A stretch of 64,000 nt of DNA. It comes from Asterochloris sp. CNOR1. Lineage: Eukaryota; Chlorophyta; Trebouxiophyceae; Trebouxiales; Trebouxiaceae. Position numbers and translations under genes: made by a program. Below the pieces are notes generated by a model that was not told the DNA's origin, did not search any database, and worked only from the letters and a program-made list of their open reading frames with translations. Below, one piece after another: positions 13,101-25,263 of this stretch (position 1 is the first letter of the stretch; the number at the start of each line of letters is the position of its first letter). The stretch is taken from assembly GCA_963969365.1 (NCBI GenBank), contig OZ017756.1:2232001-2296000 (forward strand), in the 5' to 3' direction.

Positions 13101-16100
13101 CGTGGCAGCACGCCTGCAGACATAGAGAGCTGCTGAGCCTGTGCTGAGAGACCTCAGCTAGGGAAGGACCCAGTGCTGTGGGCACGCAAACTAGGTGCCT
13201 CCCGCCAGGAGGTTGCCAGTGTATCCCTGGGCATGCAGGTCATCAGCATAATCTGAGGCCTGCTACTGCAGGCATGACAGGCTACTGTCAGTTTGGTGCA
13301 TGCCATGACAGCATTGCAGCTCAGCATCCGCCCACCTGAATGGTGACAACTTCGACAGATTGGGCACCTCAATGGTGACAACTTAGAAGAGGTGGGCAAA
13401 GGATCTAGTGGGGCGCCTTGAGCGCGTGCTGAAAGGCAGGCAACACTGACGCTTGAGGAGCGAGACGAGGCCGATGGCACGCCTGAGAGTCCTCTGAAGG
13501 GCCACCCTGTGTGTGAGTGCGAGCCATTTGCCCAGGCCTGTGTCAGCAAGCAAGCTGGAGACCTGAGTGAGCGTCACAAAAGCTGGCGACACAGGCATGC
13601 CATGCTCCCCCTGGAGGAGAGGCGCATCACATCCCCCAGCTGAGTAAGGTCGTTGAACGCATGCAGGCCAACCTGCTGTGACAAGGCCTGCAGGCAGCAG
13701 TGATCTCAATCTGTTGGACTGTTGGACCATTGTCTGTGACAGGGCTTTCATGCAGCAGTGGTCTCAAGCTGTTGGAGGGTTGGGCCATTGTCTGTGGCAA
13801 AGCCTGCATGCAGCGATGGCTCCGAGCTGTCAAGATAGGACGTTGGACCACCTTTACCATGGCCACATGGTGAGGTACATTCCTTGAGTCAGCCAGTGGC
13901 CAGGAATGCTCGCACCTGGCATCATACACCCCCCTCATGCTATGGGCTGTTCAAAACATCCTGTGCAAAATGCGCAGACACATGCCTGCAGAAGAGAGGT
14001 CTTAAAATCATGCTGCTGCTCTGGGCCCACCAGCAGATGTCATTCTTGCACCTATTAGCATTGCAATGAGTGTTAGCATTGCTCACCGTCAGGGTGGCAT
14101 TGCCCGCCTGAAAGTCTGGAGCGGGCAGCTGAAGTAGTTGCCTTGCCTGCTCACTGACACACTGTCTATGACGCCTGCAGCCGCAGCAGCGACCAGTCAG
14201 GCTGGCTGTCACACTTGTGACTCCGGCAAGAGAGTCAGCAATGGTTGTGATTGCACCAGCCGCCTTTTGAGTGTCAGCAGTGGCTCTGGGGGTCTGGAGC
14301 AGGCTCCATTCTACAGGGAGTCCCCCTGACATGGCCAGGCAGGCAGCTGTGCTAGCACCAAACACCTGGAGGGCAAAGCTTGCCAGCAGCCTGTCGCCTC
14401 AAGGGCTCAGCGCAGCAGCAATGTCAATCATGTCAGGCGTCTGTCTGGAAGGGCTGGCAGGCAGATGAGCTCACCCAGGGTATTGAGGGCTGCAGGCTGC
14501 TGGATGGCCCCCCACACATTAGCATCGAGCAACACATTTCGGTCAACCTTGCTGGGGGCCCTCTTGCTGTCCAGCGCCAACTTCAGTATTCCATGCTCGG
14601 GCAGGCCCTCGCCCTGCATGTGCTGGACACTGGCGCTCTTGCGCAGTGTCTCTGCTGCATAAGTTTCTTGACCCTGCAGATGCAGAAAAGGTGTAGCGCA
14701 TCAGCCATGTGCTTATGAGCAGGTAGCGAGTTTACTTCTCGATGTCCTCGCTGCTGCATATTGCAGATGGTCAGCTGAGACGACAGCCAGGTGTGGCCAC
14801 ATGAACATCAGTGACTGCCCCCTGCAGATGATGACAAAGCAAAGGACGCTCATGCTGCAACTCCGCACAGATCCGCTTGCGGAGCTACGGCCTCTAGGAA
14901 TGTCTTCATACTGCCCACCAAAGGCACCAACAATCTTGTGTACTTTGCCAGCCGACAGTCTGGGACACTTGTCTTGAGCCGACAAAGCGGATCTCAGAAG
15001 AGGTCAGGCTCCCCAGTAGAATCAAGTGAAAGCCACAGTAGCACCAGTCATTTGCAGTGGCTCTGCCGGCACGGCAATGCCCAGTCGCCAGGAGGAACCC
15101 AATCACATCCCTAACCTGTGCCATGCAGTGTCTTGCCCAGCGCATGCGACTCACGCACTGCCTCACGCAGAGCCCAGCCCAGGCTGGGAGGTCACATGTG
15201 AGGCCAGAAGCCTCCAAGCTCACCAGCAGGCATTTCAACTTCTGCATGACCACCCTGGGCCAAGCAATGGCTTCCACAACGCATGGCAGTCATAATCATG
15301 CCTCAAGCAGAGCCACAGCCAAGGCAGGGAGTCAGCATGTGGCGCGATTTGAGGCCAGAGACATGCAAGTTCATCAGCAGCAATCCCAGAAGCTGATGAT
15401 GCGCCCCAGCTCTGTGCAGTGACTCTGCCAGCGCATGCCCACACTTGGCATGTGGCATCATGTGAGGGCAACCTTCCACCTCACCAGCAGGAACCCAATG
15501 AGATCCACATTCCGCCCCAGCGCTGTGCTGTGGCTATTTAAGCGCGTGGGGGTCAGCATGTTGTCCATGCTGTAGCTGGGCAGGTCCTCGTCCACTCCTC
15601 CATTTGTCCAGGCAGCTCTGAAGCGCAACAACTGGCGCTGCCCGGTTGCGATGGCTCTGTACAGGTGCTGCAGATTGGGGTGCTGGCCTTGCTCTACCTG
15701 CCGTGCAGTGGTGTCAGCATTGTTGCAGGGGCAGGCGGGTTGGAGAGCGGAGACATGTACAGGTGCTGCAGGTGGAGAGGCTAGCTCTGCTCCACCCACC
15801 CGGCAGGGCTTGGCTGGAACCAGCATTGCTGCAGGAGCAGGTTTAGCAGGCAACGCATGTGCTGCAGGTGGTGATGTTGCCAATAGTCCACCTGATGCAG
15901 GACACAGTTGGTGTCAGAGCTGGCACTGCTGTGTTGAAGGCGTGGTTGAAAAGGCCTTGGGGGTGCAGAAGAGATGCAGGCACTGGCCCTGCTGCAGGAT
16001 TGCAATGACAGAGGCAGCAATATCAAGGCAACTTCGGTGGATGAAGTCATCATAGGGTGCAAACAGAGGCTTGATGCAGCTTGCTGGATCAGCACAAGAA

Positions 16101-16418
16101 GATATACCCAACCTGCTGACATTGCTCGCAAATGCATTTGATGGCAACTGCTGCTGAGCAGAACAGTGTCAAGCAAAGAGGAGGCGTGACAGGGGCATGC
16201 CTGATGCAAATGCACTGTGCTTGCCTGCAGAGGCAGACGCCAGACTCTCGACAGCTCCAGCCAGACACTCGGGCTCCTGCTGACTGCAACAGCTGCGGGA
16301 TCGCTACCTGGAATCTTAGCAGGCTTTCGACATCCAGGAACTTCAAGATGTGTATCAGACAATCAGGATCTAGACCTGGCAGCAGGCGTGCAGGGTGTGG
16401 CTGCGATCCAGGCGCCAT
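10179..16418 (-). CDS. Long F-box protein, tandem copy A
   Basis: The likely start is the ATG at 16418 (MAPGSQPH); the stop ends at 10179 after LIQLPAGVQ. An N-terminal F-box helix is visible (LDPDCLIHILKFLDVESLL). F-box proteins recruit substrates to SCF ubiquitin ligases through Skp1. The rest is divided among many exons matching copy B: YDDFIHRSCLDIAAS (16.0 kb), AAWTNGGVDEDLP (15.6), NVLLDANVWGAIQQP (14.5), LHPLVWLKFFTQAEA (12.9), MWPPVCCALQAE (12.5), LVVEHWECLTG (12.1) and TLRERHTGNVLAVK (10.3). I do not recognise the C-terminal region. The first intron begins GCAAG, not GT, as in copy B. The second half of the F-box (SPSVWLEL) is in a different frame from the first half, unlike copy B, so this copy may use another splice or be decaying. 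I could not thread a complete model. Confidence 0.55.
13679..13850. repeat. Intronic minisatellite, about 56-base unit, three copies
   Basis: Three diverged copies start near 13679, 13737 and 13793. Each holds a GCATGCAG- or GCAGGCAG-like core, then a CTGTTGGA-like block and a CATTGTC end. They lie in a probable intron of F-box copy A. A related four-unit set occupies the matching intron of copy B. Confidence 0.7.
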
Positions 16419-17167
16419 CGGCCTCCACGACGTTATCTGTGCCAAGCGCGAAGGGTTCTGTTCTTTTGCTCCTTTTTTCAAGGGTTTGACTGGAGAGGGG
16501 CAGGGCTTGACTGCATCGTTCTCTCTTGTGAGGGTGGAAGGTAGGACATCCCTGCATCGCCAGGAGGCTGCTCGATCAGAGGTGGTCGTGCCAGGACCCA
16601 GGATGCCAAGGCCCCACTCAGTGGCAGCTGCCTTGATAGCGCACCCAGCTATTACATGCTGTACGTACAAGCAAGACGATGCTTTCCAGGGTCGCTACCA
16701 CGCTTCAGGCTGTTCAGCCACTGAGGCACTCAGCCACATGCTGGACACAGCATAGGCTGTGTTTTTTTTTTGCCTGGCGGCAGCTGAATACACAGGGTAC
16801 GATGGGCTTCCAACAGGACAGTACGGCTGTCTGCCCTTCTGGCTGCCAGTTGCTGATGCATGCTGCTGTCAGACAGAGAATGATGCAACAACGACTGCAT
16901 GAGACTGGGTGGGAATAAGGCAAATCCAAGCTTCCCGACATCAAGCTGGATGGCTGCTGCCAGAGGGTGCAGCTTGCCAATGAAGCCTCAGAGTACAAGC
17001 AGGCAGAGTGTCATAAGATGACAACTTATGCAGCACCAGCGAGCCGCTCAGACGAAGGTGAACATCAACGCCTAGTCATGTTTACACTTGCTTCAAGGAC
17101 ACACAAAGGTCGGGGTGGGCAGATCCGTTACCATCATGAAACACAAATGCACTGATAGGGCTGAGAC

Positions 17168-20100
17168 TCATTGAGGTTTTACTTTGACACCTGCTGGCAG
17201 CTGAATGAGCCTGCCACCCAGCGCTATGTAGTTCACATCAATGTTGGGCGCATCGTGATCATCCTGGTGCTCCTCCATGAGATTTTCCTGGTCTATGAGC
17301 TTTACTGCCAGCACATTGCCAGTGTGCCGCTCACGCAGCGTCATGTTGATCTGACTGCAGGCATTGTAGAGATGTGGTGACTGGACAGCGCAAGGCAGCA
17401 GGTGTTCTCATGGCGTCCACAAAAGGACAGGTAGCAGTGGCTGTGTCCAATAAGGCATGACACCACAGCAGACAAGCACAACAGGAATGCGCAGCGCACT
17501 CAAGCTATTGACAGATTAGAGGTCAGCAAACATGCCCAGACATCAGGCAGGTCACTACTGCACCGATTGGCAATCACATGTGGCTGCAATCTATGTCGTT
17601 GTGCCAAAGGCAGCACTGTACCCAAGCCCAGCAGTCTGCAGATTTCTCCGTGGCAGTCTGCAAACCCGACTGCATTTCAGGGAGGCAGCAGGTTGCCAGC
17701 ACTGCATGCAATCTGCCAGCAGCAGCAGGCCCTGCAATCAACCCAGGCATCAACAGCCCCCAGCATCAGGTATCAAGAAGCCGTCCTCCGCCTCAACTCA
17801 GCAGCGAGTAGCCCCGACGGCTCCCTCGCCAGGCAGCAAGTAGCCACCATTCTGCACCCAACCCACAGTCAGAATCTGCACTGCACCCCACCTTACCTGC
17901 GCTCCCCACCATCTTCAGTCGCATTCTGCAGCGAGGGGATCTGGAAAATGAAGGCATCCTTAGGTGCCTGCATGCAAAACAAGCAGGAAGCGGTTTCAGC
18001 TGGAGCCTCATGGAGCCTGCACATTGCCTGCTGCACAGGCTGGCAGAGGCGCATCTTTTGCAGCTGCCGCAGATGGCGCAGGGAATGGACTGCCATGACG
18101 GCCCAGGCAGAGAGTCTCATCAGCTTTAGCCAGCAGGCAGCCTTTGTGTTAGTGCTTGTGATCGGGACCAGCAGAGGTGCCTGTGCACACCACAGCTTGA
18201 GGAACTCCATTTTGCACCTGGACTGCTGCATCAACTGGGCAGCCATGTTGAAGTAGCCTTTTGAGACATTTGTGGCAGCCCACCTCCTCAAACACCTCGC
18301 GATCCCTCTCCATGAACTGTCCTGTGTCATTGTCATGTGCTGCTCTGTCGCGAACATGGTCTGCCACATGCCAGGCGCAATACAGCGTCTCCTGTTCTGG
18401 CACTGCAGACAGGCAATGTGTCCGGGGACTTCTTTTGTCTGACAGCATGCCTTCACTTCTCATTCTACGAGGTCCATGCAAGTACATCAGAACACAAGCG
18501 AATACTCGTCTGTTTTCACGCAGCTGGTGATGCTGCTGCCCTCCTGACTGCTTTGAGGCGCACCGCAGATAGCTGCAGCCGGCAGGGTTGCTGCAACAGG
18601 CACAGTCTGCACAAGGCTGCGCATAGCATCTCTCGCTTCACGCCCCCACAACTCACCCGTGTTGTCCACGGTGAGGTCATCAACCCACGGCTCCTCCTCT
18701 TCATCCATGCCCATTATCAGCTGGACGTGGTGGACGACCAGCCGCAGTGATGCTGCCGATTCAATGTCCTGCAAAGCGGACAATTGGGCCAGTGGCATTT
18801 GTCAAGCACTTTGTGAACCCAGTACACGACATCTAGGGGCAGGGGCTGCACCAGCAGCAGCCTGCAAAGCGCAGGGCACAGCCTGCGCACTGCACCACAA
18901 GGTGCTCATGAGACGCTAGTGGGGCAGGTTGTGGGGCTTGCTGCTGTGAGGCGCGGCATGTCAGCCAGCACCCAGCCTGCACCTTTGCAAAACCTAGGTG
19001 AGGCAAGGCTCTGGCAAACAGGAGAGGGCTACAGCGCTGACCTGCAGGATCTCCTCAGCAAGGCACTGGAGGAGGGGTTTCCCCAGATGTAACCCTGCTA
19101 ACTGCGCCAAGCTCATTGGACTTCCGAGTCTTTGCTGCTGCTGCACCGGCCTGATGTGGTCCCGCTTGAGAGCACGCCACAGCTCCTGGTGGTTTTCGCC
19201 AGTCAGGCAGTCCCAATGCTCCACAACCAGGTCCAGCAGCTCTTCATTTTTCAGGTCAGGGTTCTCCTGCAGTCAGGTGGGCTTTGGAGGAGATTGCGGT
19301 GGGCATCTGAAAAAGCTCTGCATTTGCTGGGGCAAACTGCACCTAGGCCAGCTATGCTTTTGGATGAGTTGCCTGTCCAGCACACAGGAAGGCTCTGCAT
19401 ACTGCCAGGCTACAAAGCAGAGCTCGCCTTAAGGTTGACTCCTGAGTGGCAGTAGTGTTGTCCCTCAATGGGCGCCAGCCTGCCTTGCCTGCGGACGTGT
19501 TCAACCTCGAGACTTCCAGGGAACTTGTTTGCGCTCACCTGGCTGCCAAGTTCTGCCTCCAGCGCGCAGCACACAGGAGGACGCATGCTGCGAAGCAGGT
19601 GAGCCCCTTTGCGTGCTTCCTCATATACCTGCGACACAACGCCAAAAAGGTCACACGTTACTGTGATGGGCGCAGAAGGCAGCCAGAGCTTGGCTGTCTG
19701 GTGACCAGCTGTTTGGGGTATCCACCTGCTTGATCAATCAGCTCTTTGTCCTGAGGCGGTCAAATTCGTGGCAAGATGAAGAGCTCAGCCCAACAAAGCC
19801 TCTTCTATGATCGCAGAGCAATGGCAATTAAATTGTGGCAAGCCGGTGTGACCTGCACAGCAGTGCCGTCCGGAATCAAGCAGACAGTATCTGGTGCACT
19901 CCAGCTGGTTGATGCGCTGATGCTGCCGAGAGACTCACATCTGCCTCTGCCTCTGTGAAGAACTTGAACCACACCAGAGGATGCAGCACCGGCAGGAGGT
20001 CGCTGGTGCTGCTCGTAGGCGCTGCTGCAGGGCACTGCACCGCAGCAGGTTTTGCAACCTCAGAGGTCTGCGGCTGTGTGTGCCCCTGCTGGGCGGGTGA

Positions 20101-23100
20101 GGGCTGCACGACGCCGTCTCGCCGTTGGGACGAAGACCCTCTGGGGTCGAACTCCACCCAACAGCCGCACCTCCACACATGGATCTGAACAATACGCGGG
20201 AGCACGCCTGCAGACACAGAGAGCTGCTGAGCCTTTGCTGAGAGACGACAGCTCAGGGAATTCCATTTTCTGTGGGCAGATAAGCTAGATGGTCCCTGCC
20301 AGGAGGCTGCCAGTGTGTCTCTGGACAAGCAGGTCATCAGCAGAACTCCTGGGGGAGGGAGGGGGGGACCACCACTGCAGGCATGACTGGCTGCTGTCCA
20401 TGTGATGCATGCAGTGACAGAATGGCAGCTCAGCAGTCTACCCACCACAGTGGTGGCCATTTTGAAAGGTTGGGCAAGGCATCTGGTGGGGTTTCTTGAG
20501 CGCAAAATGGAAGGCAGACCTCAGTTGTGGGTACCCTAATGAGCAAGACAAGGCCAAAGGCAGGCCTGAGATTTCCCTGTGTGGGTGCCAGCTATCTGCC
20601 TAGGCCCATGTCAGCAAGCACGATGCAGACCTGAGGGGGGACCACAAAAGCTGGCTTCACAGGCATGCCATGCTCACCCCTGGAGGAGAGGCGCATCACA
20701 TCCCCAAGCTGGGTAAGGTCATTGAATGCTTGCAGACCCGGCTGCTGTGACAAGGCCTGCAGGCAGCAATGGTCTCTTTCTGTTGGACTGTTACATCACT
20801 GTCTGTAGTTGGAAACTGGTCTGTGACAAGGCATTCATGCAGCAGGAGTCTCAAGCTGCTGGAGCATTAGGCCATTGTCCATGCCATCAAAGCCTGCATG
20901 CAGCAATGACTTTAAGGCTGCCGGAGCGTTGGGCCATGGTCTTGGCAAGGTTTGGATGCAGCAACAGCTTCAAGCCGTCAGGACAGGACACTGGACATGG
21001 CCTCAGGCTGAAGTTTAGACCCGGCAACATACATCTCCCTTGTGCTGTGGGCTGTTCAGTACAGGCTGTGCAGATGGGCAAACATATGCCTGCAGAAGAG
21101 GGATCATCAAATCATGCTGTTGCTCTTGGGCCACCAGCAGGTATCATTTCTACACCTACAGTAAGTGTTTGCTCACTGTCAAGGTGGCATTGCCTGCCTG
21201 GAAGTCTGGCGCCCCTGAAGGAGCCTCTCTGACAGGAACTTGCTGACCCAGCGCAACAACTGCTGCATGCACTGGGCAGCTGAAGTTGCCTTGCCTGTCC
21301 ACTGAAAGACTGTCTATGACGCCTGCAGCCACAGCAGCGGCCAGTCAGGCTTACAATCACACTTGAGTCCTGTCAAACAGGCAGGAGGGCTAGCGGAGTA
21401 CCCGCCTCAGGAGGTGCAGCTGCTGTGCACTGATATGCGCCTACAATTTAGATGCACCCGTCGCCCTTGAGTGCTAGCAGTGGTCTTAGTGAGGCAGGGC
21501 ATGCCTGTAGGTGCAGCTGAAGCATGCTGCTTGGCGCCAACATTTCTGATCATACTAGCCGCATTTGAGTGCCGGCAGTGGCCTTGGCGGAGAGGAGTGG
21601 ATTCTCCCTCACAGAGAACCACCCTGCAGCCTCTGCTGGCCCGGCCAGGAGGCCCTGACATTGCCAAGCAGGCTGCTGTGCCAGCTTGGGAAATATGTTG
21701 GGGCCAAAGCTTGCCAGCAGCTCGCCACTTGCGGGCTCAGCGCTCGCAGCAGTCACGGTCAGGCGCCTGTCCTCAGGGCTGGCAGGCAGATCAGCTCACC
21801 CAGGGTGTTAAGCGCTGCAGGCTGCTGGATGGCCTCCCACACCTTGGAATCCAGCAGCACATTTGGGTCGGCCTTGCCGGGGCCCCACTTGCTGTCCCGG
21901 GCTAACTTCAATATCCCCCTTTCGGGCAGACGCTCCCTCTGCATGTGCTGGACAAAGAGGCTGAGGTGATGTGCCTCTGCTGCACGCTGCGCCCTTGGCA
22001 CATGGGCCAGCAGCATGCGACCAAGTGCATGCCCCTGCAGGCAGTGACATAAGTGACAATGGGACTTCTCACGGCAGAACGTCACATTCAATACATTTCT
22101 GCAGCAATGGCAGCAGGGGCCTTAGCGCCTGTCATCACGGAGGTTGACAACACAATCAAAGCTGTTGATGCAGAGATGAGCACAAGTGCTTGGACGTCTG
22201 CTGCCCAGTATATTTTGTGATGGGCCCACATGCTGTGGCCTAGTGACAGATTTTCACTGATATGTGGCACAGTGATAGGGCCAAGCACCAGAGACCTGCC
22301 TGGTGCAGTAACATGCGCATGCTCTGCCGACAGTGTGGGGGCTTGCACTTGGCTGGGACTGCTCTCGAAGAGCCTCCAGGTACAACCCCCAAGCACACTC
22401 CCAGGCAGCAATGCAGGCAGCAAGCCCGCGGCAGAGCTGCTGCATACACGCCACCAGCAATCAAATATCACTGCAGCTGACAGGCAGTTCACCATTTCAA
22501 GCTCCATGACGAGCTCGGTAAAGAACAACTCCAGCTCTGCTGTAGACCAACCCTCCAGGCGCTTCTCATGCTCCTGGACAAGCTCACTGTTCACGGTCTC
22601 ACTGTTCACATCCAGCTGCACAGCACCAGCACAAGTGTGGAACACAGTGAACACTGCTTCACAACCGCGCGCTTGGGCACTATGAGCAGCCCAGAAGGCA
22701 CGGCATCCCTGGGTGATTCGCGTTCAGCTGAACACGGTCAGCAGCCGTCTAACACGTCAAGCAGCAGGCACAGCAGGCTACTAAAAGCAGAACCATACAA
22801 GACCCTCAGATAAATGGGCGCCATGTGAGAAGGCAGCAGGGCACTGCCTGCAGGCAACTCACTGACTGAAGCGCCGCGCTATTCCCAAACAAGACCTGCA
22901 GGCAGACATGCATGTCTGAAGTACTGTTAAGAAAGGGACAGAGACGCCCTCAGGGCCAGCACCAGGCAGAGGTCAAGGCTGAGTCGAGTCATACACCACG
23001 TGCCTGATTGCTAGCGTCCACTGCAACGCCACACCAAGCATAACCATCAGCACCGGATGCAGGCCTCCAACATGCATGCCCCAGGCAGGGACGACTACAG

Positions 23101-24783
23101 ACTGCTGCAGGCCGGTTGTGGGCCCCCTGCGGGCTTTACAAAAGGTACTACCAGGGCAGGCAGCTCACAGGCCCCCATTTGTGACACCAAGTGCAAATAC
23201 TTGTACGCTTGACAGCTGCAGGGATCTCACTGCTGCTGGCAGGCTGCAGGCTCTGATCATGTAACGCCTTGACTCCAGGTGCTCCAGATCAATCTCGTGC
23301 GCATCAGTGCCTGGCCCCTGCAGATGCAGGAATGACATAGAGTGTCGGGGTAATGTCGTTGAGCAGGCATAGCAATTAGAATTCTGCATGTCCACGTTGC
23401 CACTTGCATATTGCGCATCGCACATGCTCTGGTGAAATGACAGTCAGGTCTGGCCACGTGAACGTCAGTGACTTGCCCCTGCAGATGGTGACACAGCAGA
23501 GGGCCTTGGGGCTCAGCAGGCCCATGATGTCGTCATGCTGCGACTCTGCAGAGGACAATGTATGACACTCCCCTTGCGCTGATACACGCAAGGTCATGAG
23601 AGGGCCAGGCTCGCCAGCAGAAGTATGTCAAAGCGACACTAGCCCTGGTGGAATGCAGTGGCTCTCCCTGCACACCAACGCCCATTGCCAGCCGGAACCC
23701 AGATCCATTCCCCCCGCCACACCGCTACGCAGCGGCTCACCCAGTGCATGGCCTTTCACAAACTGCCTCACGCTGAGCCCCGGGCCAGGCTGGGAGGCAC
23801 TCATGGCAGGCCAGAAGCCTCCAAGCTCACCAGCAGGAACCCAATGACGTCCACATTCCGCCCCAGCGCTGTGCAGTGGCTTTCCCAGCGCGTGGGGGTC
23901 AGCATGTTGTCCATCCTGTAGCGGGGCAGGTCTTCGTCCACTCCACCATTTGTCCAGGCAGCTCTGAAGCGCAGCAACTGGCGCTGCCCTGTTGCGGCAG
24001 CTCTGTACACGTGCTGCAGGTTGGGTTGCTGGCCATGCTCCACCTGCCGTGCAGGAAGAGGGCTGGTGTCAGCGTTGTTGCAGCAGCAGGTCTAGCAGGC
24101 GGCAGATGTGCTGCAGGTGGGGTTGCTGGTGCTGTTCCACCTTCCGCGGCAGGTGCTGTTCCACCTCCCGGGGGGATGGCAGGTGTCAGAGCTAGCACTG
24201 GCTGTGGTCGCAGAGGCCTTGGCAGGGTACAGGTGATGCAGGAGATGCAGGTGCTGGCAATGCTGCTTCTGCTGTGTCTGCTGCAGAACTACAATGACAC
24301 AGGCAGCAGGACCACGGCAGACTTGGCAGGTTTGAACAATGTCATCATAGGTGCGGACGGAGGCTTGATGCAGCGTCTTGGAGCAGCACAGGAAGGTACA
24401 TGCAAAAATGCTGGAATTGCTTGCGAATGCAGTTGACGGCAGTGCTTTCACTGCTGAGCAGACCGGTGTCAAGGAAAGAGGGGCACGACAGGGGCATGCT
24501 GGGGCAGATGTGGGGCGCTTGCCTGCAAACGCACAAGCCAGTCTCTCCACAGCTGCTCCAGCCAAACACTTGGGCTCCTACTGGCTGCTGTCAGGTCTTT
24601 ATTGAACACTGCCTGCACTGAGAGCAGGCTTTTGACATCCAGGTGAGCCAAGATGTTGGTGAGGCTTGCTGGATCTATATCTGACAGCTGACAATGGGAT
24701 CCAGACGCCATCGCGTCCGAGATACTGTGTGGGCTTCGATAGGTTTTTGAGGACTTCATGTCTGCCTGAGGGATTTTACTCAT
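17168..24783 (-). CDS. Long F-box protein, tandem copy B
   Basis: The first exon is 24523-24783 (ATG at 24783, with an alternative at 24711 that matches the start of copy A). It carries a complete F-box: LTNILAHLDVKSLL, then SRSPSVWLEQLWRDW. Its donor is AG|GCAAGC, the same GC-type donor as copy A. Later coding blocks are LPSTAFASNSS (24.4 kb), AAWTNGGVDEDLP (23.95), LTFTWPDLTVISPEHV (23.45), the B-only WSTAELELFFTELV (22.5), NVLLDSKVWEAIQQP (21.85), LHPLVWFKFFTEAEA (19.95), MRPPVCCALEAELG (19.6), LVVEHWDCLTGENHQ (19.2), APKDAFIFQIPSL (17.95) and TLRERHTGNVLAVK (17.3). The stop ends at 17168. This copy looks more likely to be active than copy A, but I could not join every exon by eye. Its role is presumed to be a ubiquitin-ligase substrate adaptor; the target is unknown. 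Confidence 0.6.
20747..20995. repeat. Intronic minisatellite, about 60-base unit, four copies
   Basis: Four diverged copies start near 20747, 20822, 20879 and 20941, related to the three-unit set at 13679-13850. The extra unit here shows that the array has changed length since the gene duplicated. Confidence 0.65.
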
Positions 24784-24850
24784 GCCAGGAGGGGGAGCAG
24801 AGCTCAATCAAGTCGCTGTCTCGTGGAGGGAGGGAAAGCAGGGATGTCAG

Positions 24851-25263
24851 TCCATGGCCAGGAGGCGGCAAAAATTCGGGATACTCGTGCTAGGGTGCTC
24901 AACCAGTTGCAGGATCTGCTGGTGGTGGTGAGGCCTGCTCCTGCATGCCACCGTGGTAGCTGCAGTCACATGTGATTGTGACTGTGGGCTGCTGCTGGGC
25001 GTCCACTGAAACGGCCACATGTTCGCTCCTGCAGAAGGTGAAGCCGCCATGTGACAGGGGGCTCATGCTGCCTGTCTGAGTGGCTTTGAAGCCACAGGAA
25101 GCTTTGCATGCGACTTGCAGGCAAAGCACAATCAAGCGCTCACCCGTCCGGTTGCTGCACTGTGACAGCTGTCAGCACTGCCACCTCTTTTGTTCGTCTG
25201 ATCTCGCTGCCCTGCAGTCCACAGACAGCATGTCAGCTCAGCCTGTCAGCTCTCACAGCTAAG
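24851..25263. other. Unassigned stretch between F-box copy B and the membrane-protein gene
   Basis: A minus-strand open frame at 24899-25135 looks exon-like. It has TGCAG acceptor-type sites and a Cys-containing stretch (TVTITCDCSYHGG). I found no partner exons in phase and no known domain. Some of this stretch should be the promoter of F-box copy B. Confidence 0.3.

Larger units (their letters stand above)
9885..16780. repeat. Tandem duplication, unit A
   Basis: This unit is repeated in the same orientation as unit B at about 16887-24850. Matching landmarks in order (A/B): 3' flank 9.88/16.88 kb, last exon 10.18/17.17, 11.95-12.17/19.05-19.27, 12.86-13.12/19.94-20.20, 14.48-14.66/21.80-21.98, 14.75-14.88/23.42-23.56, 15.49-15.70/23.84-24.04, F-box exon 16.2-16.4/24.5-24.8. 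Introns also match, but with many substitutions and small indels, so the duplication is not recent. Unit A is about 1 kb shorter because it lacks a counterpart to about 22.0-23.25 kb. Confidence 0.85.
16887..24850. repeat. Tandem duplication, unit B
   Basis: This is the direct partner of unit A. It begins about 100 bases after unit A ends, with the same flanking sequence (a GCATGAGACTGG motif and CCGCTCAGAC further on) seen near 9.9-10.1 kb. Unit B is longer: about 22.0-23.25 kb has no match in A and includes exon-like sequence coding HEKRLEGWSTAELELFF. Either B gained this piece or A lost it. Confidence 0.85.
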
